In this document: positions 32,901 through 45,640 of the stretch, in pieces
How the letters are laid out: the number at the start of each line of letters is the position of its first letter
Position numbering within the stretch: position 1 is the first letter of the stretch
Source of the DNA: Ophioceras dolichostomum
Taxonomy: Eukaryota > Ascomycota > Sordariomycetes > Magnaporthales > Ophioceraceae
Assembly (NCBI GenBank): GCA_003049485.1
Contig: PYST01000056.1
Coordinates: 1 to 64,000 of the forward strand
Direction: 5' to 3'
Length of the DNA stretch: 64,000 nucleotides
Translations under genes and position numbers: made by a program
Notes under the pieces: generated by a model
Told to the model about the DNA's origin: nothing
Databases searched by the model: none
What the model saw: only the letters and a program-made list of their open reading frames with translations

Positions 32901-35900
32901 CGAGAGAGCGGCCAGTGTGTAGCGGATCACCAGTTATTCGACCCAAGCGATGTCGCTTCCGATGGCTCGCCCGTACACGGACGGACCGGAAGCAAGGGAA
33001 AAGGGTCCGCGGACGGTCCGTCGTATTCCAGTTCCGCGAGACAACTCCTCGATTGTAACGGTGATGGAGTCGAGTCCGATGCCGCCATCCCATTTCTGTT
33101 GAGGGAAGCAGAGCCAATTTCAGTAGCACGAAGTAATCCTTCCTATTTTATTTGCCCACCTGTTATCCTGCAGACCTGGATGCTTTTGATGATGACCAAG
33201 CAAGGGAGAGAGACAGCGAAGCCGTCGCCACGAGCATGCATGCTGTAAGCCTGCTTTTCGGTGGCTTGCACGTATGATGGGAGCGGCGTGCGCCCCAACA
33301 TCACAGTCGGAAACGCGCCAAGCCTTGCGGCGCCGCCGCTTACATTCGTGGGGAACCTACCTTAAGAGAGACCGAACAAGTCTTCTTCGTTCCTTGAAGT
33401 TCCACCCAACGGTTCTAGAGGGATTGGTCTCGACTCTTTGTTCATCTCTCTGTCCTGGAGGTGCTTTGGATTGGTTTGGATGGTGGATTCGACGAAAGGC
33501 TTCGTCGGATGACTGAAAAAATCGCGCGACGTCTACTCAAGCCGATGTCGTTGTCGCCGTAGAGTCCTCCCTCGCTCGTCCCCAAAGAGGACCATGCTCG
33601 AAACATGGGATTGTGATCTTTTCTTTTGTTACCCGGTTCGGGTCGGTGCTGTGGGGGAAAGGAGGAGAGGAGAGGAGGGAGGAAGAAGGAGGAGGGGTGT
33701 GGACTGTGTGGAGATGAAGATGCGCGGGAATGATCGACATGGCCAAGACATCGCTCCGCCACTTTCAGATCCAAGGGGGGCGGGAGGAGGGGGATGGGAT
33801 GAAAATGAGAAGGTGGCAGCTCGCAAGAAGGTCGCATCAGAAAGCGGCTGCAATTCGCAATTGCATTCGGGAGATTCGATGAGTTCCATTACCTCAACGG
33901 CTTTTTGCGTTCATACAAGGCCTGACACGTTGGCTGTTGGACCCGCGCCTTGGGTTCTCCCCGGCGTGACACGGCCGCCACGACAAACCCCCACTGGTCG
34001 GCCGGGTCTATCAGTTAACAAAATGTGAGTAGGGTCGGGAGGTCGGGTAGTACTGTATGAGGCCATAGATCGGGGCTGTTTGTGTGATCGTGCTGGTTTC
34101 GAACCGGCTTGCAACTGGGCTGCACCAGTCAGCCGATGTGGCGTCGTCGTTGCTTGTTCTCTGCTTTGCAACAGGAAATACCGAGGAGATTGAGACCCTA
34201 GAACGTTCGCTAGGCGGCTTCTGGGGGCGGCCGTGGCGCGGGGACGCCGGGATGGCCGGCCTGATGGGGTTCCTGTGCCGCCTCGATAGGTTCTCTGTGA
34301 TTCTCCCTCCAATCCATCGAACCAACATGACCGTGACGACCAAAAAGAAATAGATATCGGCCTAACCCATTGTGATGTTTTAGGCCAACGCAAGTGTCAC
34401 GGTGCCTCCTTGCTTTGCCCGTGCATAGTTCAAGTCGCGGTCTGAAGTGGCAGGTGGGTTGATAGCCGAGTTCATCGTGGATGGTTGTTGATGAGAGCAT
34501 CGTTGAGTTCTGTCACGGTATGTCGTCTCTTGTCCGACGTCATCCAAGCATGTTGAATGCTGCTGTGACGGTCATCTATCTCTTGCCAAGGGGTGGTGGG
34601 GCTTCGCAGATATGTGATGTGCCATCCACCCCTGTCGAGAGTGTGTTTCAGGTTGTCAAGGGCATGCAACCGGCAGAGGGAATCGATGGGCGATAAGACA
34701 CTGCAAAGTGCAAGTCGACCTGACAGAGCCGCGCAAGCTTTTTCCAAAAGAGGCTGGGCGGCGGCAGAAGGCGATTGACGTCGGAGAAAACTGGACGGTT
34801 TTGAAAATTCGAGGAATCGAGAACCAGAAATCGACGAGGCTCACATGTTATGTTGTTGTTCTTGTCTGGTCGTCGCACAGCTACGGGCGGAATTTTCGAG
34901 GTCCAGTCGGAGGGAGGTTCACGCCTCCAGCGTTTGTCTGTGTTATCCCTTGGCAGAATTTCGAGCTACATTTCCCTTTTGGGAGGGCCCTGCCGACCAA
35001 GCGTAAAAGATCGACGGCGACGATCATCGTATGGACCTCTATTCATGCAAATCCCTCTGCGACGAGCCGATGGTCAGTCAGTGCAGATAGGCAGTAGCGA
35101 ATGTTGCGTTTGTTAGACGGGGAGGGGAAGACGGCAAGCCAAGGGTCAAACAGAACGAAATCAATCAACCACTTCTCGAGGAAAGATCTGCGTAAACTTG
35201 TGTGTGCTAGGTGCTGCAGTCCCTGGAACCGGCATCTCTCATCTCTCTGGGCCACGGCACACAAAGGCAGATCCTCGCCAGCAACACAGCAGACACAAAC
35301 AGTTGAGGTATGCAAGCAAAGGCATGCAAAAAGCAACCGAATGGTGAAGCCCCATTCACGGCCAGTAACCCCCGTCCACACCCCCCTATGGCGGGCGTCC
35401 GAAATGATTGCGCATGTGTGATCGGCCCCACGCAGCCATTTTTGGTTGCACGCTCCCATCCCATCTGGCCCTTCCCGCGCCCAGCCAGGGCTGCGCAATC
35501 CCTTGGATCTCTGGTCTTGGCTAAGATTTTTCCCTTTCCCTTTTCCACCACAAGCCACCGACAGGGACGGACGAATCTATATCCTTCCTCTTCACCTTGC
35601 GCTTGTCTAGCACCACCGATCTCATTACCACAGCTTCGCCTCTCTCACAATGGCGTGCGGATTTTGTTGATTCTTTCTTCTGTTCTTTGTCCTATCCTTT
35701 TTTTTTTCACTTCTTCAGCTCCTGGTAGCTCTCGTAATCCTTCTCGATTTTGTTTGACGGCGCCGACTCGTTCTTCTTCTCGTATCGACTAAGGTACCCT
35801 CGCCAAACAGCTCGAACTTAGGAGGAAAAAAATAAAGGAGAGAAAAACGCATCCACTAAATATCCACCTTCTATTCCAGCCGACGTCTTAAGACGATACG

Positions 35901-36338
35901 AACAGACAAGACTCGACGTCCGAATTTCCTCCTCCTCTTTCCTCGCCATTGTTCATTTTGTGTCAAGCCTTCATGCCTTCTTGGAGCCTCGCCTACCCCT
36001 AATCCTTCCCGCACGGAAGCAGAGCACGACCGGTGCTCGCTCGGGTACGCCAGTCCTGTTCGGAGGCGTCACGTCTGCCACCAAATCTCGACAAAGCGCC
36101 GATTTAGATCGAGGACAAGGCGGCCGCTAGAACTTTCCTGTGTCGCGACTTGCGCGACTCGTCCAATCCTTCCCTTCTACCTCCCAAGGCCCTCTCGGCA
36201 CGACCGGCCGGTCCCTCCCATATCTCGACCTCGATGTTCTCGCTATAGAACTCGGCCTTTACACACTCGACTTGCGTTCCCTCTCCCTCCAAGTCGACCC
36301 GCACGGTGCTGGGAAAGCGAGAAAGCGGACCGGCAAAC
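29923..36338. other. Gene-poor region of 6.4 kb
   Basis: No convincing gene. A GC-rich patch at 30640-31380 has short open stretches that look like decayed coding sequence (one frame reads GGVSPSDAGVCGSNPTTDQT before a stop). TACC/CTAGGTAGG motifs occur near 30235-30252 and 31850-31867. The last 700 bases are pyrimidine-rich and probably hold the promoter and leader of the Och1-like gene. Confidence 0.4.
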
Positions 36339-37575
36339 ATGTTGACCTTCAAGCGCGCCCTCATTGCGGCGGCGTTTTTCCTCACCGTCCTCTACTTAGC
36401 TACCCGACCAGTCTCGCCACACCCCTCTACATTAGTGGCCCCCGCCTCCGATTTCGACGGTCAGCAGCTCATTGTCGACTCGTCAAGACATCCCTCGACG
36501 ACAGCGCCCCCACAAAGACAGAAGGATGGGAAGGGTAGGCCTACTGGCGGGAAGCAGGGGGCTTCACCACCGGGACAGAAGGCGATGATGGACCCCAAGA
36601 TGAGCCTGTACGACAAGTTGGCATACCAGTACCCGTACGACGTCGACACGAAGTTCCCGGCGTACATCTGGCAGACGTGGAAGTACACGCCCTCCAGCCC
36701 TGAGTTTGGCTTCCGCGAGCAGGAGGCGACATGGACGGAGCAGCACCCCGGCTTCATCCACGAGGTCATCACAGACCAGGTCGCGGTGCACCTGTTGCGC
36801 CTGCTCTATGCCTCGGTCCCAGAAGTGCTTGAGGCGTACGAGGCCCTCCCCTTGCCTGTACTCAAGGCGGACTTCTTTCGCTATCTGATCTTGCTGGCCC
36901 GCGGCGGAATCTACACAGACATCGACACGTATGCCATCCGCAGCGCCCTCGAGTGGATTCCCGAGACCGTTCCCCGCAACTCCGTGGGCCTGGTCATCGG
37001 CATCGAGGCCGACCCAGATCGCCCCGACTGGAAGGAGTGGTACAGCCGGCGGATCCAGTTCTGCCAGTGGACGATCCAGGCGAAGCCGGGCCACCCGGTG
37101 CTGCGCGAGATCGTGACGCGCGTCACGCAGGAGACGCTCGCCCGGAAGAGGTCGGGCAGGCTAGAGGGCATCGACGCGGACAAGGTCGTGGTCGAGTTCA
37201 CGGGGCCCGCCATCTGGACGGACATCATCTTCGAGTACTTCAACGACGACCGCTACTTTGACATGGCCCATTCTAAGGGCGTGATCGACTACCGCAACTT
37301 CACCGGCATGGAGTCGCCTAAACGAGTGGGCGACGTCATCGTCCTGCCCATCACCAGCTTCTCCCCAGGCGTCCAGCAAATGGGCGCCAAGGACTACGAC
37401 GACCCCATGGCCTTCGTGAAGCACGACTTTGAGGGTAAGCCAGATTTTCTTCTTCCTCTTCACTTCTTTTTCTTCTGTACTTGCGACTAACGTTTTTCGC
37501 TACCAATTAGGCACATGGAAGCCCGAAGAATTAAGACATATCGGCGAGCAGAAAGACGACGAGAACAAGCGGTAG
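36339..37575 (+). CDS. Och1-type alpha-1,6-mannosyltransferase (GT32)
   Basis: Initiates the outer chain or extends N-glycans in the Golgi, using GDP-mannose. Exons 36339-37434 and 37511-37575, giving 386 residues. The 76-base intron has donor GTAAGC and branch CTAAC, and splicing adds the C-terminus GTWKPEELRHIGEQ. Type II topology: a short N-terminus, anchor ALIAAAFFLTVLYLAT at about residues 7-22, a Pro/Ser-rich stem to about 80, then the catalytic domain. IPxxIWQTWK-like AYIWQTWKYTP and FRYLILLARGGIYTDIDTYA contain the DxD motif (Asp194, Asp196). ADFFRY and the GPAIWTD block are typical of Och1. The ATG at 36339 is used because the upstream frame starts only from GTG. Several Och1 paralogues exist in filamentous fungi, so orthology to yeast OCH1 itself is not claimed. 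Confidence 0.92.
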
Positions 37576-39529
37576 CTAGGGCACACACTGATGACCACTA
37601 CCAGCTCCCCTTCAACTGCCCGACTACCTCCCTATCTACCCCACGGGCAGTTCCTTTTCCTCTATGTGTATTTTCTTTTGTACCAACTATCATTCTCCAC
37701 CTGTCATTTTTAACCTACCTGTCTACCTACCCTCGATACAGAGCATCATCGCATTTGGCGGCGAACCACGGCGTTTTCAGAGGCTTGATGGGAAACACAT
37801 CTATCTTCCAGTTCCCTTTTCTCTTCTTGTGTTTCTTTTTTTCCTTCTTTCCGTCCTGTTCCTTCGCCCCTTTCTTTTGCATGAGCTGTTACTATCATCA
37901 GCATTTCTGGCGGCTGCTTCTTTTTTTTCTTGCTTGCGTTTTTTCGATTAAACCAAGAGGACACCTTCGTCAGTACCTAGGGATGGATGCACCAGGACTT
38001 CACGGGCATGCAATATCGTACTGTTATACTCAAAGTCTCATATCCCTTTCGTGACAGCGAAAAGAGGAATGCAGAAAGGGGCTCAGGGAAAAAGGAAATC
38101 AATACAAATGGAATCTCTTCTGTAGAGCCTATTCAGTGGCCTCTCCCCTGTGAACGAATCCCCCTATCCATTTCTCGCAAGCATCTTCCCTGCCCAGCGG
38201 GTGACTGCCACCTACCCACCGACGAAATGGGCCTTCATTTGGCAGGCTGAAGGAAAAGAGGTAGAGCAGGCCAAGGGCGGCAAAGGCAGCATCACCGTGG
38301 GAGTCAACATGGGCGGGAGCGAGCAAGCAGTGCCGGGTCGTCGACGTTACCGCCGCAATCTCCAACGTTCAGTAGGGCTGAACACGAGGGAGACGGGAGT
38401 CAGACGGCTTTACCCCCCTCGGAAGCCCCCGACGACCATGCGGAAATCACGGAGATGCAAAATGCAACAGACTTTCCACGATGGAGCCAATCGGACATCT
38501 TAGTGTGTGCAGCTCTGTTCAGGCAGGGCTGACTGCCTGCAGGTAACGTTTCGTGAGTGGTTGATAAGGCAACTGGTCACGCCCAGCCGTACCCTGTCCA
38601 CTAACTCATTCACAACACCTCTCAAAGTTAATGTCCACGGAGCCAGTGAGCCAGCCTGGAAGGAAAGTTTCTCCTTACTTTTATGCACTGCTCGCTGGTT
38701 ACCGCCCGCCTGTAGGCTCGACTTCGCTTTGCACAGCCGCCGCCTCCTGCAGGGTGGCACAGGGGATTGGTTTCGTCAGCCGCACAACCGTGTCGGTCGG
38801 CGGCCGCCCACACAGCATACTCACACTCACCGAACACACTCACCCTGGCTAAAGTGAAAGAGCCTACCTTGAAACATGCAAATAGGAGAGTCGTGCAGCA
38901 GCAGCAGCATAGCGAGGGATAATTAACCCCAAACAGACATGTCGCCTCGCCTGTCTTGCCCGTTGCGTGTATGTAGGCTTTTGTTGCCGATCTTCCGTGT
39001 TGTTTTCCCCTTCGTGTTGGGGAGGCCATGGACAAGCCACTTTTTGATGACGTTTTGTTGGAGTGATGGACCCCGACCCCGCAGTTCGAGCAGCTGAATC
39101 CCCATCCATGCAGTGCGGTACAGGTTGGTCGTACGCCAAGAATGTCCGTTCCGCCTGGCCGTGACCACAACCGTGAGGCGAACGACGCTAAACTAGGATG
39201 TAAGCTCGTTGAAAACACAAAACAGCCAAGAGAAAACAGACCTGAAATGGGATGGAATGCGGGGGAGGTGTGTTTGTGAGAGGGTCGCACACAACACATC
39301 CATCATCTACCCTTGCCTGCCGCGATGGTGTCCTCGGCACCTAGGTAATTTCCGTCCTTCGTTTTATACACCGTGGTTTGGTGGATGGATGCAAGAGGCC
39401 GAAACTTCTGAGCGTCGATGTAGTCGTCGGACATCATCATCATCATCACCCTACCGAATTTATTCAAGGCGGTGGCTATCACCGGGACCGAGAGAACAAC
39501 CGCCTGCTGGGTCCTCCCCCGCATCTGAG
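37576..39529. other. Spacer between Och1-like and acyl-CoA synthetase genes
   Basis: Pyrimidine-rich tracts near 37800-37950 and no ORF with a motif. The distal part is probably the promoter of the acyl-CoA synthetase. No RNA gene recognised. Confidence 0.45.
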
Positions 39530-42071
39530 ATGCCACCGGCAATGAAGGCACTGCCTCGGCTTCTCGGCTCGAGATTCTCGGGCCTGAGCTGCCCGTATCA
39601 GCACTCGCCACCACGGCCGGCACGATGGTGGTACGGCGCGAAGGGACTCGGGAGCGGAAGAGCTGCCGGTGGCGTGAGGTGTGTGAGCGGAGGGAGGCTG
39701 AGCATCGCGCAGGGTCCCTTGGAGGTAAGCTTGTTGCTCACGACTTTAGCCGGCTGATTGGCTGTTCAGCTAGTAGCTGTTCAGCTGGCTAGGTATTCAA
39801 CCTCGATTAACTCCCCCTAGGTACCTAGCTAACATTACCTACCCAAACCTCCAGCCTCCCTTGCTCCCACACACAATACCGGAGCACTTCGCATCCGTCG
39901 TATCCGAATTCGGCGACCGGCCGGCGGTGATATGCCGGTCGCCGACGACGGGTGCCAGCTCGTTCTCCTCCCCGGCGCCGATCTCCATCCCGACCGCCCG
40001 GGAAACAGTGCTGACCTACGAGACGCTGGACCTCGTGTCCAACTCGCTCGCGCACTCCCTCCGGTCCCTGGGCGTCAAGAGGGGCGACCGCGTGGCCGTC
40101 AGCCTGGGCAACTGCCCGGAGTTCGCGGCGCTCACCTACGCCGTCTTCAAGCTCGGCGCCGTGCTCGTGCCGCTCAACCCGGCCTTCAACGCGCAGCAGG
40201 TGGCCGGCGCCCTGGCGCATTTAGGGGTAGAGATACTCATCATCGGCGCCGTCACCGACCTGCCCTACAAGCCCTGCCGGGGCCGGCCCAACCTGCCGCT
40301 CCTGCAGAGCCTCATCCCGAACATGGGCGCCCCGGTCCTCGAATCGCCCGTCGTGCCCACCCTGCGCAAGGTCGTGGTGGTGGACAACACGCCCTCCCAC
40401 CCTGGCGTCGCGCCTCTCCCCCTGCCCTCGCACCACCACCGCGCCCTCACGCCCTTCACCACGCTCTGGGACCTGGCCACCCTCTCCAACTCGTCGACCC
40501 GCCGCGCCGTCGTGCCTGACTCCCCCCTAGCGGCGCACGAAACCATCAACATCCAGTTCACATCGGGCACCACCTCGCTCTACCCCAAGGCAGCCATGCT
40601 CACCCACACGGGTATCCTCAACAACGGCTACCTGATTGCGAACCGCATGCGCCTCACGCCCCAAGACCTCGTCGTGTGCCCCCCTCCCCTGTTCCACTGC
40701 TTCGGCTGCGTGCTCGGCTACATGGCGACCGCCACCACAGGCGCGGCAATAATCTTCCCCTCGCCCGCCTTCGACCCGCACGCGTCCCTCCTCGCGGCCG
40801 CGGACCACCGCGCGACGGCCCTGTACGGCGTCGCGACCATGTACGTCGCCATGCTCGACGCCCTGCCGTCGTCGCACCCGCATCTGCACCCGCACCCGCA
40901 CCCGCACCCGCCACACATGTCATCATCACACTCCTCCTCCAGCAGCCACAGCAGCAGCCACTCTTCCTCCTCTTCTTCTTCTCCCCCAGCAGCAGCACCA
41001 CACGCAGCAGCACCAGCAACAAGCGTCCTCACCCCCTCCGAAGCCGCTGCCCTCCCCACGCACCTCCGCACAGGCATCGCAGCCGGCTCCTCCGTGCCCC
41101 AGGCGCTCATGACGCGCCTCTTCGAGAAGCTCGGTGTCCCCGAGCTGGTGATCTGCTACGGCCAGACCGAGACCAGCCCCGTCAGCACCATGACATCCCC
41201 ACAAGACCCGCTCGAGAAGCGCACGGGGTCCGTCGGGCGCGCGATGCCGCACACGCGCGTCAAGATCGTGGACCCGCATGACCGCGACCGCGTGCTGCCG
41301 AGGGGTGAAAAAGGCGAATTGGCCGCGAGCGGGTACCTGGTTATGGAGGGGTATTGGGGGGATGAGAGGCGGACGGGGGAGGATAGGGTTTTTGAGCTTG
41401 ATCCTGTTACTGAAGAAGACGGGGTGGTTATTGAGAAGTCCGAGAAGGGAGAGGCACAGGGAAGGGTGTGGATGTACTCGGGCGACGAGGCGTGCATGGA
41501 CGACGAAGGCTACGTGGCCATCACGGGCAGGATCAAGGACCTGATCATCCGCGGCGGCGAGAACATCCACCCGCTCGAGGTGGAGAACTGCTTGTTCCAG
41601 CACCCGCTCGTCGCGGAGGCGAGCGTCGTCGGCGTCCCGGACGAGAGGTATGGCGAGTGCGTCGGCGCGTTCGTGGTCGCCAGGGCGGGGACGAGGTTGG
41701 GTCCCGACGACGGACCGTCTCGGCCTCGACCTCTTGTCACCACAAATCTTTCTCCTGAATCGGAGGAAAGTGCATGTGATGACGAGTACGAGGACGAGGA
41801 GGAGGAGGAGGAGGAGGAGTCGTTGTCTAGGGAGGATGTCAAGCAGTGGGTGCGCGAGAGGCTGTCGGGCCACCTGGTGCCGAAGTACGTGTTCTGGATT
41901 GACGAGTACCCTAAGACCGCGAGTGGGAAGATCCAGAAGTTCAAGTTGAGGGAGGAGGCGGCGAGGCTGGTCGCTGCTGCTGCTGACGCTGGCGCTGCTG
42001 CTGACGCTGCCGGCGCCGTCTCTAGCGCTGATGGAGAGGCGGGCCAGAAGAAGGGGGAGGAGAAGAGTTGA
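39530..42071 (+). CDS. AMP-binding acyl-CoA synthetase (ACSF2-like), probable mitochondrial form
   Basis: Activates a carboxylic acid to acyl-AMP and then acyl-CoA. Two exons: 39530-39724 and 39855-42071, giving 803 residues. The intron has donor GTAAGC and branch CTAAC, and splicing joins SIAQGPLE to PPLLPHTIPEHF, as expected for the family. Exon 1 encodes a basic, Arg-rich leader (MPPAMKALPRLLGSRFSG) that looks like a mitochondrial targeting peptide; a second ATG at 39542 is possible. Motifs: QFTSGTTSLYPKAAMLTH (P-loop), CYGQTETSPVS, WMYSGDEACMDDEGYV, TGRIKDLIIRGGENIHPLEVE and KTASGKIQKFKLRE with the catalytic Lys. The P-loop seems one residue longer than usual. Low-complexity inserts (His-Pro then Ser-rich at about residues 405-445; an acidic Glu run near the C-terminal domain) explain the length above the usual 580-600. 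Confidence 0.88.
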
Positions 42072-44775
42072 GTTCTGCGTGGTTCAACCCGATTCGGTAT
42101 CGGACCCATGGTGGAAAGCGGCCGGCCGATCTTAGGTACACTTTACGCGGCATGCATATGTTGGCGACGGCGTCTGTCTGTTTCGATGTCTATCTGATCT
42201 TATTGCTCGATGCTCTTCTCAGCATGTTCATACCGAGTCTTCTTTAGGCTCCTATTTGCGAAAAGCATTAAGCTACCTGATCACCGCATCCGCGGCACTT
42301 CATTGGGCGATGTGGTGTTTCCGATCTCTTGTGCCTCGTCCCGGAATGGCGTCGACGGCGGCAAGCAAGCCGCCGGCTCCCGCTCCGGGATGGTCGTGGA
42401 CTAACACCAGTGTTGACTCCAGCCCGAAGCCCGTAGATGTCCGCGTCACCACCCGTAATCCTTTTATTCTATACCAAACAAGCATTTCGTTTTCGGCACG
42501 CTTATTCCGAGCGTCATACCCACCACTCCAGCTCCTCGAAGATGAGGTTCCAATTGGGAAAACAACACAGAGCTTGCCGGGGTTGCTCATTCGACTAGGT
42601 GTCCAGCCCAGGGTCCAGCTCCGAAAATTCGTGGCTTCGAAGGCTATTGCTGCTGCGCCGATTGATTGAGGAGCAGTTTCCCCGCAGGCGCAGCAGCAGC
42701 CATACACCCGACGCTGTACGACCACTGCGCTGCATTCTGTTCTGTCTACCTCCATGACACTGCAGAGAACAAGCCAACCGTAGAGCTGGATTCTGGGGTT
42801 TTTCGTGCGGCTGCACAACCCACTCAGCACATCACATGCCCACTCCACGGAAAAGAGAGAGTCACCAGTTCAATCACCCGATTGGATTTTGGACCGTGTA
42901 TTCTGCCAATATTTCCGATGATGGGCTGTGGCGAACACGAACTGCCTCCACCATCACCGCCCATGAGCCACATGACTGGTCGGGAACTTCGACGAGGGAG
43001 GGGCTGCGGTGCGATGCGTATTCGGCACCGTCTTTTCATCCCCGCATCTTACGGTGTGATGGTGGGTAAGGTAGCGGAGGTAGGGAAGCAGTTTCTCTCC
43101 GGGAAGCGAATATTTTTCCTCTAATTTTTTTGTTCCCTCGCCGTTGCACACAACTTCCATGGCACCAGGCCACCTCAGACACACACGCAAATTAAAAGCT
43201 GCTACGTGTGCTGCAGGCGCAGCTGAACAGCTGGAAATCCCCTCCTCATCATCAGCCTTATGACCACACCTTTCGGGATACGTACGCCCAGCCATTGGCC
43301 GGCCCGGCCTGGGATGTTCCGATGGTGCTGTAGATGTCTCGCTGCCCTCTTTTCGTATTCCAATTCTCAAAGCCCGTTCCGTTCCCGTCAACGCCACTTG
43401 CCGGCGCGTGGTCTCTCGTCTGTTTAGTTCCCGAGGTCCTCGCTCCCCACCCCTCCTCACCTCTCCTCTCCTCTCCTCCCCCTCGATCGCAGATCAGTGG
43501 GCGGTACGGTTAGCTACGGTTCGCTAGATACTAACTGACCGACCTACTTGTCCGGATCTCGGAGTGGAGCAGCAAAGCAAGCTGTGGTGGTTGTGTCATA
43601 AACACGATCTTTTCTGTTTTTCTTCTAGATCTCGCGCTCTCCCTCGTGACAGCGTATTTTTAGAACTGCGGAAAGACTGCCTACGCTAGCTAACATCGAC
43701 TACGAAGTTCGAACCGGCTGCTGGCTAGTGCTGAGTACAGTTAAGCTTTCTAGTCGGAGAATTTAAGTTAAGTCTAACCTAGGCAGTATTTGCCTGCCTT
43801 GGCTGACTGGCTTGCTGGTTTGCTGCTCGGCTTTGCTCCGAAAATTCCCCAGTCCTTGCTGAGGCTGACGAACTAGACGGTACAACCAAACGCGGAGAAT
43901 GCTGATAGGTCGGCAGCTGCAGCGGCCTCCTGCAAAATTCCCCTCCGTTCCTCGGCTGCACCTGTGGCTAGACTCGAGGTAGCGGAGGCGTTGTTCTTCA
44001 GGCCAATTTTCTTGTTTGTTTTCTTGGTCTACAGTCGGCGTGATGGTCTGGCGCTTTCGTCGGTGTCGCCTACGTCCAACGCAACGGGCCGTGCTTGCTC
44101 ATACCAGCGGTAAACGTATAGTCTCCCTCTCTGTCTATGTTTAGGCCTTTCTTCTCTGGTACCGATCGGTACGTACCGTCAGTCTTCCTGGTCCAGTGGC
44201 CTCGAAAGTCGCTCTCCGCATCTTCGAATCTTTCTCGCATTCCAAACGTTGCTTTTTCTCGTGTAAGTGCGGGCAGCTATGGTTCAAGAACGCACTCGCA
44301 CTCGGCGGCATCACCCATCATCGGGCGATGCCAGCTCGTCTCGGGAGCATGTGGTGGCTGGAAGGGGAGTATCCATTAGTCACTGGAGCTGAAGACACGG
44401 GAAGTTCTCGAGCCTCGACATCAGCCACCACATGCATGTCTTGTTTTTGCCTCGTTCCCGTTTCCGTCTATCATGTACACGATGCCTAGAGGGGGCGCAA
44501 GCAGGCAAGCAGGCGTCCGGATGGACGGACAGTCACACCGATCGGTGGCCTTCTAGATCTCTCTGGTATTTGAGGCTGTTGGCCGTGGTATCGCCGTGTA
44601 TAAAGCCCCGGCCCATCCTCCCTCCTCGAACACTCATATCACTTGTCATCAACAACAACAGCATCAGCAATACCATCCAACACTACCACTCTCAGACTTG
44701 CTAGCACCTATCAAAGCTTTTCCTCACCCTCCGCTACCAACTTCCACTACACATCTCAACCTACCAACTACCAAA
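42072..44775. other. Spacer, no gene recognised
   Basis: About 2.7 kb with overlapping motif-free ORFs on both strands. GC content is moderate, and nothing resembles an RNA gene or a transposon end. The final 150 bases (CA/CAT-rich leader) belong to the secreted-protein gene that follows. Confidence 0.45.
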
Positions 44776-45102
44776 ATGAAGGTCATCGCCATCATCCTTG
44801 CCGTCGCCGCCGCCGTCTCGGCCGTGCCCACTGGCAGTGGTGCTACCTGCACTCCGGCTACGTACGCGTGCGCTAAGAACCCGACCACCAACGTCGAGGG
44901 CTGGAAGGTCTGCGATGTTTCGGGCACATGGGTGGTAAGTTCCATTCACCCCTCACATAGGTAACTTCAAGTTCCGAGCAAGCATCCGCTGACCTCTCTC
45001 TCCTCTTCTGTTCAGTATGCCGGTGACTGCCCGCCCAACACGGCCTGCCAGTTCTACGCCATCAACGGCAGCCCGTACTGCATCCCCGTTGCCCACCCAT
45101 GA
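44776..45102 (+). CDS. Small secreted six-cysteine protein (paralogue B)
   Basis: Two exons: 44776-44934 and 45016-45102, giving 81 residues, the same length as paralogue A at 22472-22872. The 81-base intron has a standard GTAAGT donor and TTCTGTTCAG acceptor, and its position matches the GC-AG intron of paralogue A exactly (after GxW-x). Signal peptide MKVIAIILAVAAAVSAVP. The mature protein has six cysteines spaced C-x6-C-x13-C-x11-C-x5-C-x10-C, with GWKVC, DCPPNTAC and NGSPYC motifs. The promoter has a TATAAAG (about 44599) and an A/C-rich leader, consistent with a strongly expressed gene. Function unknown; a secreted effector-like or wall-related role is inferred only from its form. Confidence 0.85.
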
Positions 45103-45640
45103 GAGAACTTGAGGCATACCAAGCCTCGGGGTGAAAGAGGAGGTTGGACGACCACTGCTTTGAACTTTTGGTGGTGGTCGGTTTCTTAATAATTTGCATG
45201 GACGGTCCTTATCATCACGGTTCATTGGGTTAGGGGCTTGGGCATTGGTTATTCTTAGGGCGAGGAGTTTTTTGCATTTCACCTACCAACCTCAACTTCA
45301 TCACTTTCCTTCAGTATCTTGTCTGCTCTTAGGCATCGCGTCCAGCAGTAGTAACATATTAAACTAAATCAATCACCACGCCTTTGTCATCGGCTTCATC
45401 CTATTCTCACAACAGAATTTCGCAGCTCAGAAATTCACCGCGCCCATGTGTGTGCATGTACGAGGTTTGCTGTTAGATACCTACCCTGGCGGCTGCAAGT
45501 GGTGTTGGTTGTTGTTGCAGTTGTGAGTCACCCCTGAGACTGACCTCCGACAATCATCATCGACCACCAGCGCCCCCAACTTTGCTCCCTCCTTCATCAA
45601 TAGCCATCATAAGGCAGCACCAGTCAAAAATTCGCGCACG
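45103..45640. other. Spacer between secreted protein and AsnRS-like genes
   Basis: Contains the 3' end of the secreted-protein gene and the promoter of the AsnRS-like gene. No other feature recognised. Confidence 0.5.

Noticed and set aside
33442..33837. A 131-codon minus-strand ORF in the gene-poor region
   Set aside because: Pro/Ser/His-rich translation of a purine-rich tract; no start context, no motif, and an overlapping ORF on the other strand.
40926..41873. A 315-codon minus-strand ORF
   Set aside because: Antisense shadow of the acyl-CoA synthetase; Leu, Ser and Ala runs mirror the low-complexity inserts.
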